Origin: Paracrocinitomix sp040880585
GTDB taxonomy: Bacteria > Bacteroidota > Bacteroidia > Flavobacteriales_D > Crocinitomicaceae
Assembly (NCBI GenBank): GCA_040880585.1
Contig: JBBDID010000035.1
Coordinates: 289,391-353,390, forward strand
Direction of reading: 5' to 3'
DNA length: 64,000 bases
Made by a program: the position numbers and the translations under genes. Numbering within the stretch: position 1 is the stretch's first letter; each line of letters opens with the position of its first letter. Shown piece after piece: positions 17,198 to 26,728 of the stretch. The notes under the pieces are model-generated. The model saw only the letters and a program-made list of their open reading frames with translations, was not told the origin of the DNA and searched no databases.

Positions 17198-18451
17198 ATG
17201 GAGTTAAAAAGAGTTGTTATAACGGGTCTTGGAGCTTTAACACCAATAGGAAACACGATTCCCGAATATTGGGAGTCATTGATCAATGGTGTGAGCGGAG
17301 CTGCAAAGATCACTTCTTTTGACGCTTCAAAGTTTAAAACTCAGTTTGCTTGCGAATTGAAGAACTTCAATGTTGAAGATCATCTTGATCGCAAGGAAGC
17401 AAGAAAACTAGATCAATTTTCTCAGTATGCCATGGTTTCCACTGCGGAAGCCATGGCAGACTCTGGGATTGACCTGGAAAAAATAGACCTCAACCGTGCC
17501 GGGGTTGTTTGGGGATCCGGAATTGGGGGGTTAAAAACCTTTCAGGAAGAATCTTGGGCATTTTGTAAAGGAGACGGCACACCACGTTTTAATCCCTTTT
17601 TTATACCAAAAATGATTGTGGATATTGCTGCAGGGCATATTTCTATCAAGTATGGGTTAAGAGGGCCAAATTACGTGACAGTGTCAGCTTGTGCTTCATC
17701 TAATAATGCCATGATTGATGCTTTTAATTTAATTCGACTCAATAAAGCCAATATAATTGTATCCGGTGGATCAGAAGCTTGTGTGAATGAATCCGGAGTT
17801 GGAGGATTTAATGCTTTAAAAGCTTTATCCACACGAAATGATGATCCAAAAACGGCTTCCCGCCCTTTTGATTTAGGACGTGAAGGCTTTGTGCTGGGAG
17901 AAGGTTCCGGCGCAATTATTATAGAAGAATTAGAGCACGCAAAAGCAAGAGGAGCTAAGATCTATGCAGAAATTGTTGGAAGTGGATTGTCTGCAGATGC
18001 TTATCATATTACGGCACCGCATCCGGATGGTATAGGGGCTAAAAATGTGATGATCGAAGCGCTTAGAGAAGCCGGTCTCCAACCTGGTGATGTGGATTAT
18101 ATCAATGTTCACGGAACTTCTACCCCTTTGGGAGATATAGCAGAAACAAAAGCTATTAAGGAAGTGTTTGGAGAAGACGCTTATCGTCTTAACATTTCTT
18201 CTACCAAGTCAATGACAGGTCATTTATTGGGTGCTGCAGGTGCAATTGAAGCAATCGCTTGTATTAAAGCCATTGAAACTAACATTGTGCCTCCTACCAT
18301 TAACCATTTTACAGATGATCCTGAAATTGACAATAAACTGAATTTTACTTTTAATAAGGCAGAAAAACGTGAAGTAAACTGCGCTTTAAGTAATACTTTC
18401 GGTTTTGGAGGGCACAATACCTCTGTTATTTTCAAATCATACAACGATTAA
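17198..18451 (+). CDS. fabF: Beta-ketoacyl-ACP synthase II
   Basis: A 417-residue condensing enzyme that extends acyl-ACP with malonyl-ACP. The Cys-His-His triad is visible: the cysteine of TVSACASSNNAM, the first histidine of NVHGTSTPLGD and the second of KSMTGHLLGAAG. The C-terminal NTFGFGGHNTS is standard for FabF. It lies between acpP and rnc, an arrangement common in Bacteroidota. Confidence 0.96.
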   Translation: MELKRVVITGLGALTPIGNTIPEYWESLINGVSGAAKITSFDASKFKTQFACELKNFNVEDHLDRKEARKLDQFSQYAMVSTAEAMADSGIDLEKIDLNRAGVVWGSGIGGLKTFQEESWAFCKGDGTPRFNPFFIPKMIVDIAAGHISIKYGLRGPNYVTVSACASSNNAMIDAFNLIRLNKANIIVSGGSEACVNESGVGGFNALKALSTRNDDPKTASRPFDLGREGFVLGEGSGAIIIEELEHAKARGAKIYAEIVGSGLSADAYHITAPHPDGIGAKNVMIEALREAGLQPGDVDYINVHGTSTPLGDIAETKAIKEVFGEDAYRLNISSTKSMTGHLLGAAGAIEAIACIKAIETNIVPPTINHFTDDPEIDNKLNFTFNKAEKREVNCALSNTFGFGGHNTSVIFKSYND

Positions 18452-18457
18452 TATAGC

Positions 18458-19174
18458 TTGTTACGCCTGTTTCTTTCAAAAAAGAAAAGTAAGGATGACC
18501 TGAATTTAATTTCTTTTGTATTGAAGAAATTTGGTCACCGACCAAAAAAGCTGAAGCTGTTTAAACGCGCATTGACGCATAAATCGTATAGTAATACGAG
18601 ATCAAACGTCGAAAGCAACGAACGGCTAGAGTTTTTGGGAGATACCGTTATTGACATGATCGTAGCAGAATATCTTTACGAGAAATTTTCTGAGAAGGAT
18701 GAGGGATTTCTCACCAAAGTAAAAGCAAAAATCGTAAATAGAAAAATGCTGGCTGAAATTGGAAGTGAACTGGGATTGGCAAAGTTTCTTCTTTATGAAA
18801 GTGGAAGATCAATACGTCTTTCAACCTTAGAAGGAAACGCTTTTGAAGCCATTATCGGCGCCATTTATTTGGATTCTAATTATGAAACCACAAAAAAAAT
18901 ATTCACTTCCCGAATCATTCGCAATTATATCAACCTCACCGAAGTATTAGAGCAGGAAATTGATTTTAAGAGCGCTCTCCTGATCTGGGGACAGAAAAAC
19001 AAGTTAGTCATCAGCTATCAAATTATAGAAGAAGCCAGTAAAGAAAATCGTTTCCAGTATACCGCTTGCGTTGTCATTAACGATAAGAGATGGGGAATGG
19101 GTAAAGGTCTCTCAAAAAAAGAAGCTGAACAACATGCATCTAAAGAAACACTACTGCTTATGGGTGTACAATGA
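18458..19174 (+). CDS. rnc: Ribonuclease III
   Basis: A 238-residue double-strand-specific endoribonuclease. The catalytic signature NERLEFLGDTVIDMIVAEYL (with its Glu and Asp metal ligands) is near residues 48-67, a second acidic site lies in GNAFEAIIGAIYLD, and a double-stranded RNA-binding domain fills about residues 165-236 (GMGKGLSKKEAEQHASK). The start is a TTG at 18458, six bases after the fabF stop; no ATG fits the family N-terminus. It converges on the SprB-repeat gene with a gap of only four bases. Confidence 0.93.
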   Translation: MLRLFLSKKKSKDDLNLISFVLKKFGHRPKKLKLFKRALTHKSYSNTRSNVESNERLEFLGDTVIDMIVAEYLYEKFSEKDEGFLTKVKAKIVNRKMLAEIGSELGLAKFLLYESGRSIRLSTLEGNAFEAIIGAIYLDSNYETTKKIFTSRIIRNYINLTEVLEQEIDFKSALLIWGQKNKLVISYQIIEEASKENRFQYTACVVINDKRWGMGKGLSKKEAEQHASKETLLLMGVQ

Positions 19175-19178
19175 TGAC

Positions 19179-19877
19179 TTACTTTTTTTCCAGATTGATC
19201 TGCCGGTCTTTTAATTCAGGATCATCTGCCACAAAGGGAATAAGGTTAGAAATAAGCAGACTTTTCCCTTGCTCGTCAGTATATCGCACAGAAGATTGTA
19301 TTTCTTTTTCATGACTACGATTTGCCACCTCAAATACTTGAATGTATTGTACCATAACACAACCTTCATTGCTTTTAACGGTCATTTTATGCACACCAAC
19401 CGGTAAATCAATTAGTTTTTGTTGTTCTACTTCCCGATCATTGAGGGTGTAGGTATATGTAGCAGAACCACTAACAGAACCACTAACAGAAGCGGTTAAT
19501 TCTACCTCATCTATACTCACCTCCTTGTTCCGGGTAAGTAGAGAGGTGTTAGGATCATGGATGTGAACAGACTTGAATCCACTGGCTCCATCAGCATCTG
19601 TCACATGAACAAAATACACCCCGCTACTTAAGTTTACGGCTGTTTCTTCGTGTTGATTGGGAAAGGTGTTCCAGTTATAATTGTAGGGCTCTTTACCGCC
19701 CTCCACTTCAATTGTGGCAGAACCATTGTCTTCACCATTACAATAGGGAAGCGTTATGGTAACAATTCGGAGTGTTAATTTTTGATCTTGATCAAGAGGT
19801 TTTTCTGATGATTGCCCAGCGGCGTTGAAAATAGTAAAAAGGGAAAAAAAGGCGGTGAGGTAGAGATAAGGTTTCAT
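19179..19877 (-). CDS. Secreted protein with one SprB repeat
   Basis: A 232-residue exported protein (signal peptide MKPYLYLTAFFSLFTIFNAAG, cleavage near residue 22). Residues of about 35-110 form one SprB-type repeat (PYCNGEDNGSATIEVEGGKEP...GVYFVHVTDADG). The rest, about 120 residues, has a beta pattern and no named domain. It lacks the CHU_C module or T9SS tail of its larger neighbour at 20232, so its export route past the periplasm is unclear. The ATG at 19886 is an alternative start. It could assist the large SprB protein upstream; this is inference from position. Confidence 0.7.
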   Translation of the reverse strand: MKPYLYLTAFFSLFTIFNAAGQSSEKPLDQDQKLTLRIVTITLPYCNGEDNGSATIEVEGGKEPYNYNWNTFPNQHEETAVNLSSGVYFVHVTDADGASGFKSVHIHDPNTSLLTRNKEVSIDEVELTASVSGSVSGSATYTYTLNDREVEQQKLIDLPVGVHKMTVKSNEGCVMVQYIQVFEVANRSHEKEIQSSVRYTDEQGKSLLISNLIPFVADDPELKDRQINLEKK

Positions 19878-20177
19878 AAGGCTCATTTTTTTGTTAACGG
19901 CACACCTTTATCTTGATAAAGTAGATTCATAGATACTGGGTACAGTTATCAGGTTCACTAGTAAGATAGCGAGAAATTAATATACCAGTCAAGCCCTTTT
20001 CGACAAAACATTTCCCTGAATCCCTCATGATTACAGGCAAATATTTCAAATCTCCCGACCCGCCTATTGTTATGCGCGCATATAAATAAATGTATAAATG
20101 AATCTACTTTTCGACTAATCTGCTATATGTTTAGACCAATCGGATTTGTTTGTTTAGCACAGCAGCGTGGTTAATCA
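19878..20177. other. Intergenic gap with a 12-bp palindrome
   Basis: No gene is seen between the SprB-repeat gene and the terminator at 20178. The notable site is the perfect palindrome TATGCGCGCATA at 20071-20082, about 200 bases upstream of the gene at 19179-19877. A near-identical palindrome lies upstream of the next large gene (24506-24517). No convincing TAnnTTTG box was found for the minus strand here. Confidence 0.5.
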
Positions 20178-20212
20178 CAAAAAAACCCGCTCCTTAAAGG
20201 AAAGCGGGTTTT
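20178..20212 (-). terminator. Rho-independent terminator of the 1366-residue gene
   Basis: On the minus strand a GC-rich stem AACCCGCT / AGCGGGTT with a loop of about 12 bases is followed by a run of seven T. It begins about 20 bases after the stop codon at 20232. Confidence 0.85.
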
Positions 20213-20231
20213 GCTAAGATTTGAAAGGGAA

Positions 20232-23200
20232 TTACCTTAGCAGGCTTACATGTCCCATGTGTTCATGTTTCAACCCAATATTGTCAGTAAGGAGGATTTT
20301 CCAGATGTAAATACCATCAACTACGTAATCTCCAAGATACCTGCCATCCCAGGCATCATCCATTACTTCAGTTCTGTAGATCAATTCTCCCCAACGGTTA
20401 TAGATCATAAACTCATATTGCTCCGGATCTGCATTGGAGATAACCGGTTTGAAGGTGTTGTTTACACTATTTCCATCAGGTGTAAAAGCGTTGGGAACAT
20501 ATACTGTATAGTTTCCAATAACCTCTACTACATGTGTCATGGTGTCTGAACAACCGTTTTTATCGACAATGATTTGAGTCACTTCATATTCACCTGCTTC
20601 ATCAAATTGATGTGAAGGGCGCTCAAGGTTGGAAATAAAGTTTCCTTCCAGGTACCATTCCCAGTATTTCGGATTTCCATGTGATATATCTACAAACTCT
20701 GTGATTTCATTTTGCAGAGCAGGATCCGGATTGAAGTAGAAATTAGCTTCCGGGCTTTCAAAGACAGTCATTTCAATTACTTCAGTGTACTCAAATGTAC
20801 AACCATTTGAAAAGGTCAGATAAGCCGTGGCCGGAACTCCGGCAGAATAGTTAAAGCTTACTTGGGGGTTCAATTCATGATAGGTTTCCTGATTGATCTC
20901 CCAATATGCACCTTCAAATGTGTAATCGTATGCTTCATAATCGTAACCAAAAAGGGCCTCAACTTTATCACATCCGATAGTGTTATCCGCAAAGATACTA
21001 GTGTTGGGGGGTAAGAAAACATTTATTCGCGCTGTATCGGATTGCTGATCTCCGCAAACATTTTGAATGGTGACGATATAATCAGTTCCCATTTCGGGAG
21101 ATACCGTATGCGGGCCTAATCCTGTCAAGGAACTGTGATTCCAGAATACGTAGGCGATATTAGAATTGTTGTCAATGGTCGCAGAAAGTGCTGCATCACT
21201 TCCGTAACAAATAGAGTCCGGAGTTGCAAATGCGCTTACGTTATCAGCGGGTATCATAATTGGTCCTATTGTTACCGTGTCTTGTACAGAAGGACAGTTT
21301 ACTGTGTTTACCATGACAATGGCAATTTCTGAAGTATCAGCAATAGCATAGGAGAAGGTGTTGGATGTGCTTTCCAGGTTCTGATTGACATACCAGTAGT
21401 AATCATATTGGTTGTTCAATCCATTTGTTGCCACATAAAAGTCAACTATATCTCCAGGACAAAAACCAGAGTTGTGTGTAATCTCGGCAGTAACTTCTTC
21501 GTATTCGATAATTTGCGTCTGGTCACTTGCCTGACACCCATTGGCATCTGTTACCGTCACATTGTAGGTTCCCGCTGGTAGGGAGTTAATGGTATCTGTT
21601 GTTTCATTGGTTTCTATCCATAAAGGCGAATATGGGGCGGTACCTCCTATTCCTTCTACCATAATAACACCAGCACTATCTCCGTAACAAATGATGTTTC
21701 CGATTACCTGAGCATTGGCTTGTAGCACTTCCGGTTCGGTCAAAGTGGTATCCGCCGTAAGTACGCATCCGTTGTCATCTGTGAGACTTAAAGTATAATC
21801 TCCGGCAGAAAGTCCGGATGCAATAGCTGATTGTTGGTTGGGCTGTGTATTCCAACTGTAGGTATATGGAGCTGTTCCCCCATTTATACCGGTTTCAATT
21901 GAACCATCTGCCATCCCGTTACAACTGGGGGTTGTCATAGTGATAAAATCAATAATCATAGGGGCAATTTCTTGAATGCTAAAGTTGATAGAGTCTATAC
22001 ATCCATTGTTGTCGATCACTTCAACGGAATAGTTACCGGCAGTTAAGGTGTTTTGGCTATTTTGATCGACACAGTTACAAGACCAGTTATAGTGGAAGGG
22101 AGAAGTACCTCCATTCATTACAACTTCGGCAAATCCGTCATTTCCTCCGGGACAGCTTACCGGAGTAGAATTTCCAAGAGAAGCGGTTCCGGTTGGGTGA
22201 TCATTAATAAAGGCATCTGCCTGATCTTGACAACCGTTTTCATCTTCAACGATCACAGATACTGCTCCGGAAGAGAGTGAAGTTGCCAATGCTGTAGTTT
22301 GCCCTGTTGGATTCCATAGGTAAGTCATTTGGCCGATTCCTCCATTTACATCTGCAAAAGCTGATCCGTTAGCTGCTGTACAGGTTTCATCACCGACAAT
22401 AATGATATCGACCGTCAATGAATCCGGTTCTTGTATGTCTGCAATAACCACTTCCATACAACCATTTCCATCTGCAACTTCTGCAATGTGTGTGCCAGCA
22501 GGTAGATTGTTCATGGTAAAATTGTCGTTGGGCAAGTTCACCCAGTCAATGGTATAGTTTCCAACACCACCGATTACGTTTACGGTAACAGATCCGGTAT
22601 TTTCTCCGTGGCAGGCCACATCAACTTGATTTACAAGCGTAGTTAAGAGAGCGCTGGGTTGAGTGACAGCACCACTTTGTGCTAAATAGCACCCTGCTGC
22701 ATCTGTAAGTTGAACCTGATAATTTCCTGCACCAACATTTATTAAGGTTGCATTTGAACTGTTGTCAATAGGCCAAAAATAAGCGTAGGGTGTTGTTCCT
22801 CCGGAAGGAATAGCTTGAAGCGATCCGTTTTGATCACCATTACAAAGAGGGGATGTTTGATTGAACTGTACTGCCAGGGGGTTGGGTTCTTCCACCAGAA
22901 ACAACTGCGTATCTACACATCCGATAGAATTACTTGCTTTTACCCAGTAATTTCCAGGATTAAGATTTGATACAGATGTTCCAGTTTGCAAATTGCTCCA
23001 TTCATAGATGTACTGCGGGTCATTTGAAGTAGCCAGTGCCGATCCGTCACCAAAGCCATTGCAACTGACAGAATCAACGTCTACATTAAATGTAACGGGA
23101 TTTAGGGCAGTCAAGTCATAGGTGATGGTGTCTGAACATTCCGTTCCTTTTTGAACAATGAGGGTTACGGTGTAGTCTCCTTCAGTAGGATAAGTAAAAT

Positions 23201-24332
23201 TGGGTTCAAAGGCTAAGCTGGTGTCTGCAGGATTATTGGTTCCAAAATCCCACCAATAAGTTGGGTTTACGCCCCCGGTGGAGGTGTTGGTAAAGGCAAT
23301 GTTCAAGCCATTACAAGAATCTGCCAGCGCAATTCCGGCCTGAACAGGAGGTGGACAATTAATCACGTTGAATTGAAAATCTCTGGTTACACGGCCAATA
23401 AGAACACCGTCTCTGTATTCATCTACCATCACACCGACAACATATTGTCCGGGTGCAGGGGGTGTTCCGGTAATGTATCCGTTATTGTCTATGGTCAACC
23501 CCGGAGTCAGTCCCGGAGTTGCGTCCAATGGATCTGTGGCTCCGAAACCTGCTTCCCAAATAATCGGAGAAATGTTAATGTTGTCCGGAGGATTACCTGC
23601 ATTAAAAGTAATACCACCATTGTTTTGCCCGTCGTAAGGAGTATAGAATGAATAAACGAGGGAATCATTATTTATATCGTTAGCGGCAAAACTCAAATCT
23701 AAAGGTTGCCCGGCACAAACATAAACCGGAGGCATATCTACAAAGTAGGGGCTAGAATTGTTTGGATGAATACTATTATCAGGAATATAGGCATAAAATG
23801 TCTCCTGGGCTGCGAGGGGGTTATCAATATTGGTAATGGTACCATTTCTACAACAGATCGTGTAGTAAAGGTGATACCCTCCTGCTCCCGGAGGAATATT
23901 AATGATGTCCTGATAAATGGCTTCTTCAACACAGATACCCGGATCAAAGGCACAGGCGGGAATATCAGGATTTATTTGTGTCACACTTACAAGAGGGAGT
24001 ACTGGATTACCATAACCCGCAGGAGTAGATCCGTCAAACCCTCTTCTACAGTTTAGATTTACATTACCCGGTAATTGAGCCGTTCCGGGAGAACAGTCTC
24101 TATATAATTTAACGGTAATCAGGTAATTGTTGTTTTCAAGCTGATCGTAAGTGATTCCTCCACCGACAACATGCGTTGCTAATGATGAAGAATGAATAAG
24201 TAACGTGAAGAAAAGAAGGAATAGAGGAATTAAACTTCTTCCTGTTTTATATAAAAGAGTAGTTACAAGTTGTCGGGTCTTTTGTTTTCTTGAACCCTCT
24301 TGTTCTTTTGGAGGATAGATTTTTGATTTCAT
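20232..24332 (-). CDS. Giant SprB-repeat surface protein with CHU_C (gliding-associated) C-terminus
   Basis: A 1366-residue exported protein. After a long signal region (hydrophobic at about 35-53) comes a conserved Bacteroidota N-terminal domain (ATHVVGGGITYDQL...), a PKD-like domain near 330-410 and seven SprB-type repeats of 75-80 residues between about 410 and 960. Each repeat follows the scheme SCNG--DGS...GGT-PY-Y-W...G-Y-V-V-D-NGC. Further beta domains and a PKD-like unit precede a CHU_C module in the last 90 residues (VPNAFTPDGNSVNN...YNRWGELIY...WDGRYLG). CHU_C (T9SS type B) proteins are T9SS cargo, and SprB-type proteins are mobile adhesins in gliding species. Whether this strain glides cannot be told from the window. 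Confidence 0.9.
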   Translation of the reverse strand: MKSKIYPPKEQEGSRKQKTRQLVTTLLYKTGRSLIPLFLLFFTLLIHSSSLATHVVGGGITYDQLENNNYLITVKLYRDCSPGTAQLPGNVNLNCRRGFDGSTPAGYGNPVLPLVSVTQINPDIPACAFDPGICVEEAIYQDIINIPPGAGGYHLYYTICCRNGTITNIDNPLAAQETFYAYIPDNSIHPNNSSPYFVDMPPVYVCAGQPLDLSFAANDINNDSLVYSFYTPYDGQNNGGITFNAGNPPDNINISPIIWEAGFGATDPLDATPGLTPGLTIDNNGYITGTPPAPGQYVVGVMVDEYRDGVLIGRVTRDFQFNVINCPPPVQAGIALADSCNGLNIAFTNTSTGGVNPTYWWDFGTNNPADTSLAFEPNFTYPTEGDYTVTLIVQKGTECSDTITYDLTALNPVTFNVDVDSVSCNGFGDGSALATSNDPQYIYEWSNLQTGTSVSNLNPGNYWVKASNSIGCVDTQLFLVEEPNPLAVQFNQTSPLCNGDQNGSLQAIPSGGTTPYAYFWPIDNSSNATLINVGAGNYQVQLTDAAGCYLAQSGAVTQPSALLTTLVNQVDVACHGENTGSVTVNVIGGVGNYTIDWVNLPNDNFTMNNLPAGTHIAEVADGNGCMEVVIADIQEPDSLTVDIIIVGDETCTAANGSAFADVNGGIGQMTYLWNPTGQTTALATSLSSGAVSVIVEDENGCQDQADAFINDHPTGTASLGNSTPVSCPGGNDGFAEVVMNGGTSPFHYNWSCNCVDQNSQNTLTAGNYSVEVIDNNGCIDSINFSIQEIAPMIIDFITMTTPSCNGMADGSIETGINGGTAPYTYSWNTQPNQQSAIASGLSAGDYTLSLTDDNGCVLTADTTLTEPEVLQANAQVIGNIICYGDSAGVIMVEGIGGTAPYSPLWIETNETTDTINSLPAGTYNVTVTDANGCQASDQTQIIEYEEVTAEITHNSGFCPGDIVDFYVATNGLNNQYDYYWYVNQNLESTSNTFSYAIADTSEIAIVMVNTVNCPSVQDTVTIGPIMIPADNVSAFATPDSICYGSDAALSATIDNNSNIAYVFWNHSSLTGLGPHTVSPEMGTDYIVTIQNVCGDQQSDTARINVFLPPNTSIFADNTIGCDKVEALFGYDYEAYDYTFEGAYWEINQETYHELNPQVSFNYSAGVPATAYLTFSNGCTFEYTEVIEMTVFESPEANFYFNPDPALQNEITEFVDISHGNPKYWEWYLEGNFISNLERPSHQFDEAGEYEVTQIIVDKNGCSDTMTHVVEVIGNYTVYVPNAFTPDGNSVNNTFKPVISNADPEQYEFMIYNRWGELIYRTEVMDDAWDGRYLGDYVVDGIYIWKILLTDNIGLKHEHMGHVSLLR

Positions 24333-24622
24333 AGGAGTTGGTTTTTGAATAATCTGTAAATTGGTGTGTAAACATTTCTGTCGTGTTTTGTTCTTACAAG
24401 TTAAGGGAAAACCAATATACGTGTCAAGTAGGCGTTCTGCAGAACAACCGATATTAACTGCTATTTAACGACAAATAAGAGGCAGTCGTCGAAATAGCAA
24501 TTTATTATGCACGCATACTAAACCGATTTAGGAAGGTTGCCTTTTTTTTGAAAAAAAAATATAGTTTTTTTTCAAAAAATTTCCCAACGGGACAAAATAG
24601 ATGAAGAATTTTCAGGTTTTTG
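24333..24622. other. Upstream region of the giant surface-protein gene
   Basis: No gene is seen. It holds an imperfect palindrome TATGCACGCATA at 24506-24517, differing by one base from TATGCGCGCATA at 20071-20082, in similar flanking sequence (TTATTATG.. / TTGTTATG.. and CATAYWAA). A weak TATATTGG box occurs on the minus strand near 24413-24420. An A/T-rich tract follows at 24540-24580. Confidence 0.45.
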
Positions 24623-24668
24623 ACAAAAAAAGCCGTTCGTTCTTAGATTAAAATAAGACGAACGGCTT
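24623..24668 (-). terminator. Rho-independent terminator of metK
   Basis: Minus-strand hairpin with a perfect 10-bp stem AGCCGTTCGT / ACGAACGGCT (24631-24640 and 24658-24667), then a T7 tract. It starts about 25 bases past the metK stop codon. Confidence 0.9.
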
Positions 24669-24691
24669 GCCAAAAAGGTATATTTTACAAC

Positions 24692-25945
24692 TTAGATTTT
24701 AAAAGCCGTTTTAATTTTATCTATATAATCCAACTTTTCCCAGGTGAATGTTTCGACTTCTACTGAAGTGGATTGTCCGGCATTAGAGAATGTAAGTGTT
24801 TTAACTTCAGGTGTTCTTCCCATGTGTCCGTAGGCGGCAGATTCAGAGTAAATAGGAGCACGTAATTTTAATCGCTTTTCGATAGCAGCCGGGCGCATGT
24901 CAAATAATTCAGTTACTTTTTTGGCAATATCACTGTCTTTCATATCTACATTAGAAGTACCGTAAGTATCGACAAAGATTCCCATAGGTTCAACTACACC
25001 AATAGCGTAGGATACTTGTACCAACAATTCATCTGCAACCCCTGCAGCCACAAGGTTTTTAGCAATGTGGCGAGTAGCATAAGCGGCAGAACGATCTACT
25101 TTTGAAGGATCTTTTCCTGAAAAGGCTCCGCCTCCATGTGCTCCTTTTCCGCCATAAGTATCCACAATGATCTTTCTTCCGGTCAATCCGGCATCACCAT
25201 GTGGTCCGCCAATAACAAACTTACCGGTAGGGTTGATGTGGTATTTGATCTTATCATTAAAAAGCGCCTGAATTTCAGGTTTCAATATTTTTTTAACCCG
25301 TGGAATTAAAATGTTGATGATATCATTTTTAATTGTTTTGAGCATTTCCTCATCACTTTCACTGAATTCATCATGCTGAGTAGAGACGACAATTGAATCA
25401 ATTCGTTGTGGTTTATTATCGTCTGAATATTCTATGGTTACTTGTGCCTTAGCGTCCGGGCGTAAATAGGTAATTTCTTTACATTCTCTTCTTAATTCGG
25501 CCAGAACCTGTAGCAATTTATGCGAAAGATCCAGCGCCAGCGGCATGAAGTTTTCAGTTTCCTTGGTCGCGTATCCAAACATCATTCCCTGATCACCTGC
25601 ACCTTGTTCCATAGGGTCTTCCCGATCTACTCCTCGGTTGATGTCTTCTGACTGTTCGTGGATCGCTGAGATAACGGCACACGACTTAGCATCAAATTGG
25701 TATTCTGATTTCGTGTACCCGATTCTGCTTATGGTATCCCTTGCGATTTGTTGCACATCTAAATAAACCTTTGATTTAACCTCTCCTGCTAATGCCACAA
25801 GACCGGTTGTAACAAGGGTTTCACAGGCTACTTTAGAATTGGGGTCAAAAGCCATGAAGTGATCGATCAGCGCATCTGATATTTGATCTGCAATTTTATC
25901 GGGGTGTCCCTCAGAAACGGATTCTGATGTAAATAAATAAGGCAT
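24692..25945 (-). CDS. metK: S-adenosylmethionine synthetase
   Basis: A 417-residue enzyme making S-adenosylmethionine from methionine and ATP. Family motifs are complete: the N-terminal SESVSEGHPDKIADQISDA with the catalytic histidine, GAGDQGMMFGYA in the middle and GGGAFSGKDPSKVDRSAAY with its lysine near residue 270. It is monocistronic, with its own promoter (25979-26013) and a strong terminator. The leader is short and shows no SAM riboswitch. Confidence 0.97.
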   Translation of the reverse strand: MPYLFTSESVSEGHPDKIADQISDALIDHFMAFDPNSKVACETLVTTGLVALAGEVKSKVYLDVQQIARDTISRIGYTKSEYQFDAKSCAVISAIHEQSEDINRGVDREDPMEQGAGDQGMMFGYATKETENFMPLALDLSHKLLQVLAELRRECKEITYLRPDAKAQVTIEYSDDNKPQRIDSIVVSTQHDEFSESDEEMLKTIKNDIINILIPRVKKILKPEIQALFNDKIKYHINPTGKFVIGGPHGDAGLTGRKIIVDTYGGKGAHGGGAFSGKDPSKVDRSAAYATRHIAKNLVAAGVADELLVQVSYAIGVVEPMGIFVDTYGTSNVDMKDSDIAKKVTELFDMRPAAIEKRLKLRAPIYSESAAYGHMGRTPEVKTLTFSNAGQSTSVEVETFTWEKLDYIDKIKTAFKI

Positions 25946-25978
25946 AATAACTTCTTTTCATTAATGAATGATGGAGGG

Positions 25979-26013
25979 CAAAAATAACTATTTTGTTCAA
26001 AGAGCAGATCAAA
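25979..26013 (-). promoter_or_regulatory. metK promoter
   Basis: On the minus strand, TTTG at 26013-26010 and TATTTTTG at 25986-25979 (full TAnnTTTG match) with a 23-base spacer, the upper end of the known range. The predicted leader is about 25-30 bases. Confidence 0.6.
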
Positions 26014-26022
26014 TCCTACTAA

Positions 26023-26682
26023 TTATTGAACAAGCCTATTTTTAAATGCAAAACGGATGAGGGAAGCGACATTGTTGATGTCCAGTTTTTTCATGATATT
26101 GGTGCGGTGGGTGTCCACAGTTCTGTGGCTGATATAAAGTGAATCACCAATTTCTTTGTTGGTCAAGCCTTCAGCTACGAGTTTAAGAATTTCAATTTCC
26201 CGGTCGGTTAAATTTGCAATTACCAATAGATCAGAACTGCCGGTGTTTTTTGCTGTAGGATGTGTGGGTTTGTCCAGCAGTGAGCGGCACACATCTTGTG
26301 AAAAATAGTTTTCTCCTTTTAAAACACTCTCAATGGCGTTGAGAACTTCACTTTGACTGGAATTTTTAAGTAAGTACCCATCAGCTCCTTTATCAACGAG
26401 TTTCTTGATGAGTTCTTTTTCATGATGCATGGATACAATGATCACTTTTATCTCTGGATGGTTTCGCTTTATTTCTTCACAGGCTTGTATGCCTGAAATT
26501 TCCTGCATTTCAATATCCATAAGGATGACATCCGGATTTAAAATGGGAGTTAGTTTTATCGCTTCATCCCCGCTATGCGCTTCGCCTACGATCTGATAAT
26601 TGTCGCATTTTTCTAAAAAGCCACGCAAGCCATCAATAATTAATTGATGGTCATCAACCAATAAGACACGAATTTTACTCAT
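26023..26682 (-). CDS. LuxR/NarL-type response regulator
   Basis: A 219-residue two-component regulator. The receiver domain (residues 1-120) has the acidic pair Asp10-Asp11 and the phosphorylatable Asp56 (DVILMDIEMQ). A LuxR-type helix-turn-helix fills residues of about 150-212 (LTDREIEILKLVAEGLTNKE...HRTVDTHRTNIMKKL). The ATG at 26682 is chosen because receiver domains begin there (MSKIRVLLVDDH); the longer frame upstream runs into the kinase gene. It lies 46 bp downstream of the TPR kinase and is its evident partner. Confidence 0.92.
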   Translation of the reverse strand: MSKIRVLLVDDHQLIIDGLRGFLEKCDNYQIVGEAHSGDEAIKLTPILNPDVILMDIEMQEISGIQACEEIKRNHPEIKVIIVSMHHEKELIKKLVDKGADGYLLKNSSQSEVLNAIESVLKGENYFSQDVCRSLLDKPTHPTAKNTGSSDLLVIANLTDREIEILKLVAEGLTNKEIGDSLYISHRTVDTHRTNIMKKLDINNVASLIRFAFKNRLVQ

Positions 26683-26728
26683 AAAAGCAATCTGTTGGTC
26701 AAATATATTAAAATCTTGTTCTAATTCA

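Noticed and set aside
25946..26022. SAM riboswitch before metK
   Set aside because: The gap is under 80 bases, has a good promoter within it and no room for or trace of the conserved SAM-I core.
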